A program made the position numbers and the translations under genes. A DNA stretch of 14,497 bases from WHSM01 sp036375165 (GTDB taxonomy: Bacteria > Actinomycetota > Actinomycetes > Mycobacteriales > Micromonosporaceae). This document shows, in pieces, positions 13,225-14,497 of this stretch (position 1 is its first letter; each line of letters opens with the position of its first letter). Where the stretch lies: the NCBI GenBank assembly GCA_036375165.1, contig DASUSI010000097.1, positions 1-14,497 on the forward strand, given 5' to 3'. The notes under the pieces are model-generated. The model worked only from the letters and a program-made list of their open reading frames with translations, had not been told where the DNA came from and did no database searches.

Positions 13225-14016
13225 TCAGCGGTCGACCGCCCGGCGGCGCAGGCCGTTCCACCGGAACCGCATCCCCCACAGGGTCACCCGCCACAGGGCC
13301 TCACGGACGATGGACAGGCTCATCTTGCTCTGGCCCCGCTCACGTTCGGTGAAGGTGATCGGCACCTCGCGTACCCGGAATCCTTCCTGGTACGCGCGCC
13401 AGGTGAGGTCGACCTGGAAGCAGTACCCGGCGGAGGCAACCGCTTCCAGGTCAAGTTTGTCCAGGACTGGCATCCGGTACGCGCGGTAGCCGGCGGTGGC
13501 GTCCCGGACGGGCATTCCCAGCGCGATCCTGGTGTAGAGGTTGGCCCCGCGTGAGAGCAGCAGCCGGTGCCAGGGCCAGTTGACCACCCTGCCCCCCACG
13601 GTCCAGCGGGAGCCGATCACCAGGTCCGCGTCGCGCAGTGCGTCCAGGAGCCGGGGAAGTTCCTCCGGAGCGTGGGAGCCGTCGGCGTCCATCTCGACCA
13701 CGACGTCGTAGCCACGCTGCCCAGCCCATTCGAACCCGGCGACGTAGGCAGCGCCGAGTCCTTGCTTGCCCGCCCGGTGCAGCACGTTGACCTGGGCATC
13801 AGTGCCGGCCAGGTTGTCGGCGATCCGGCCGGTGCCGTCCGGGCTCGCATCATCGGCGATGAGTAGATCAGCATCGGGTACCGCCTGGCGGACTCGGCCG
13901 GCGATCTGGCGGATGTTGTCGGCTTCGTTGTACGTCGGTACCACCACCAGCACCCTGCCCAGGCCAGGGTAGGTCGCCGGTTCCGCCGGCTCGGCGACAT
14001 CCGAGTCTTCGATCAC
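13225..14016 (-). CDS. ppm1: Polyprenol monophosphomannose synthase
   Basis: GT2 glycosyltransferase (DPM1-like, 263 aa) that moves mannose from GDP-mannose to polyprenyl phosphate at the inner membrane face; the product feeds protein O-mannosylation and lipoglycan synthesis. Visible motifs are VLVVVPTYNEADNI, LLIADDASPDGTG, MDADGSHAPEELPRLLDAL (DxD-type metal site), DLVIGSRWTVGG, and GYCFQVDLTWRAYQEGFRV followed by the TFTERERGQSKMS motif that closes DPM catalytic domains. No membrane anchor is present. The start is GTG at 14016 with GGAGG four bases upstream, overlapping the stop of the N-acyltransferase gene as GTGA, which implies translational coupling. In mycobacteria the two activities are fused or adjacent; here they are separate. 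Confidence 0.95.
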   Translation of the reverse strand: MIEDSDVAEPAEPATYPGLGRVLVVVPTYNEADNIRQIAGRVRQAVPDADLLIADDASPDGTGRIADNLAGTDAQVNVLHRAGKQGLGAAYVAGFEWAGQRGYDVVVEMDADGSHAPEELPRLLDALRDADLVIGSRWTVGGRVVNWPWHRLLLSRGANLYTRIALGMPVRDATAGYRAYRMPVLDKLDLEAVASAGYCFQVDLTWRAYQEGFRVREVPITFTERERGQSKMSLSIVREALWRVTLWGMRFRWNGLRRRAVDR

Positions 14017-14497
14017 GTTTCCTCCCCCTCGCCTGGATGCTGCCTTCGCCGGCCCAGCCTCGTAACCGCAGCCCGCTGGGCGCCGCCGGATCCAGACCTC
14101 GCCGCACCGCTCCGGCGCGACACCAGGCCGGCCCCGAGGGCCGCCGCCGCGGCCAGCGACAGCAGCAACTCGGGCAGCACGCCGAGCCGGGTTGCCAGGG
14201 TACGGCCGTCTCCCAGGCGAAGCCTACGCACCGCCACATACTGGGTGTTGAACCCGCTGGCGTCGCTGACCGTGCCGTCGGCCGCCACGAACGCCGAGAT
14301 CCCGACGGTGGAGGCCATCAGGGCCGGGCGGCCGTGCTCGATGGCCCGCAACCGCACCATCGCGAGTTGCTGACGGGCCTCGGTGACATTGAAGGTCGCG
14401 TTGTTGGTCTGCACGACAAGCAACTGCGCACCCCGGGTGACCGTGTCGCGGACCAGGTTGTCGTACGCCACCTCGAAGCAGATCACGTCACCGAGCA
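14013..14497 (-). CDS. lnt: Apolipoprotein N-acyltransferase, C-terminal part
   Basis: Membrane enzyme that N-acylates the diacylglyceryl-cysteine of lipoproteins using phospholipid donors. Only the last 161 residues are in the window; the frame is open to the right edge. The piece covers the end of the nitrilase-like domain: DVICFEVAYDN contains the catalytic cysteine of the Glu-Lys-Cys triad, and LVVQTNNATFNVTEARQQLA with VRLRAIEHGRPALMASTVGI match the region after it. A final hydrophobic helix (LLLSLAAAAALGAGLV) is the last transmembrane segment, followed by an Arg/Ser-rich cytoplasmic tail. It overlaps the mannose synthase gene by four bases in a lnt-ppm-fxsA operon. Confidence 0.93.
   Translation of the reverse strand, partial: LGDVICFEVAYDNLVRDTVTRGAQLLVVQTNNATFNVTEARQQLAMVRLRAIEHGRPALMASTVGISAFVAADGTVSDASGFNTQYVAVRRLRLGDGRTLATRLGVLPELLLSLAAAAALGAGLVSRRSGAARSGSGGAQRAAVTRLGRRRQHPGEGEET

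Overview
The window is high-GC actinobacterial DNA. Its right end carries a core actinomycete block: rbpA, fxsA, a polyprenol-phosphate-mannose synthase and the end of an apolipoprotein N-acyltransferase gene. RbpA is confined to Actinobacteria. The gene order and styles (Rph, ISL3 element, GTG starts, TTA codons in accessory genes) suggest Micromonosporaceae, but that family placement is inference.

Layout, left to right. (1) Bases 1-4450: a transposase C-terminal scrap at the edge, a type II thymidine kinase (tdk, +), an unrecognised zinc-finger/coiled-coil protein (-), a complete kynureninase (kynU, -), and a divergent regulator with two XRE-type helix-turn-helix domains (+). The kynU/regulator gap holds overlapping operator-like dyads, a strong hairpin and a small ORF with an ideal Shine-Dalgarno sequence whose stop lies inside the kynU ribosome binding site. 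(2) 4465-5190: a secreted M23-like protein. (3) 5125-10654: an accessory segment bounded by two direct copies, about 122 bp and nearly identical, of the 3' end of the M23-like gene. Inside it are a broken serine resolvase with an internal inversion, an array of short repeats, an intact ISL3-family insertion sequence, and a complete rifamycin phosphotransferase gene (rph) preceded by a perfect 19-bp palindrome matching the rifamycin-associated element. (4) 10632-11866: repeated GGTTAY half-sites followed by a tyrosine recombinase with a complete catalytic set, lying just outside the right-hand repeat. (5) 12228-14497: rbpA (+) behind a sigma-R-type promoter, a strong terminator, then the convergent lnt-ppm-fxsA operon (-).

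How it fits together: the most economical reading is that a rifamycin-resistance cassette was inserted at the 3' end of the M23-like gene next to a resident tyrosine recombinase, duplicating the gene end like attL/attR. The segment was later decorated by an ISL3 element, and the resolvase inside it was truncated and scrambled. The inversion in the resolvase can be reversed on paper between two 6-bp inverted repeats, which restores an intact in-frame DNA-binding domain. The right-hand block is housekeeping: an RNA-polymerase-binding factor controlled by thiol stress, plus envelope lipoprotein acylation and mannosylation. No CRISPR array, tRNA or rRNA was seen.
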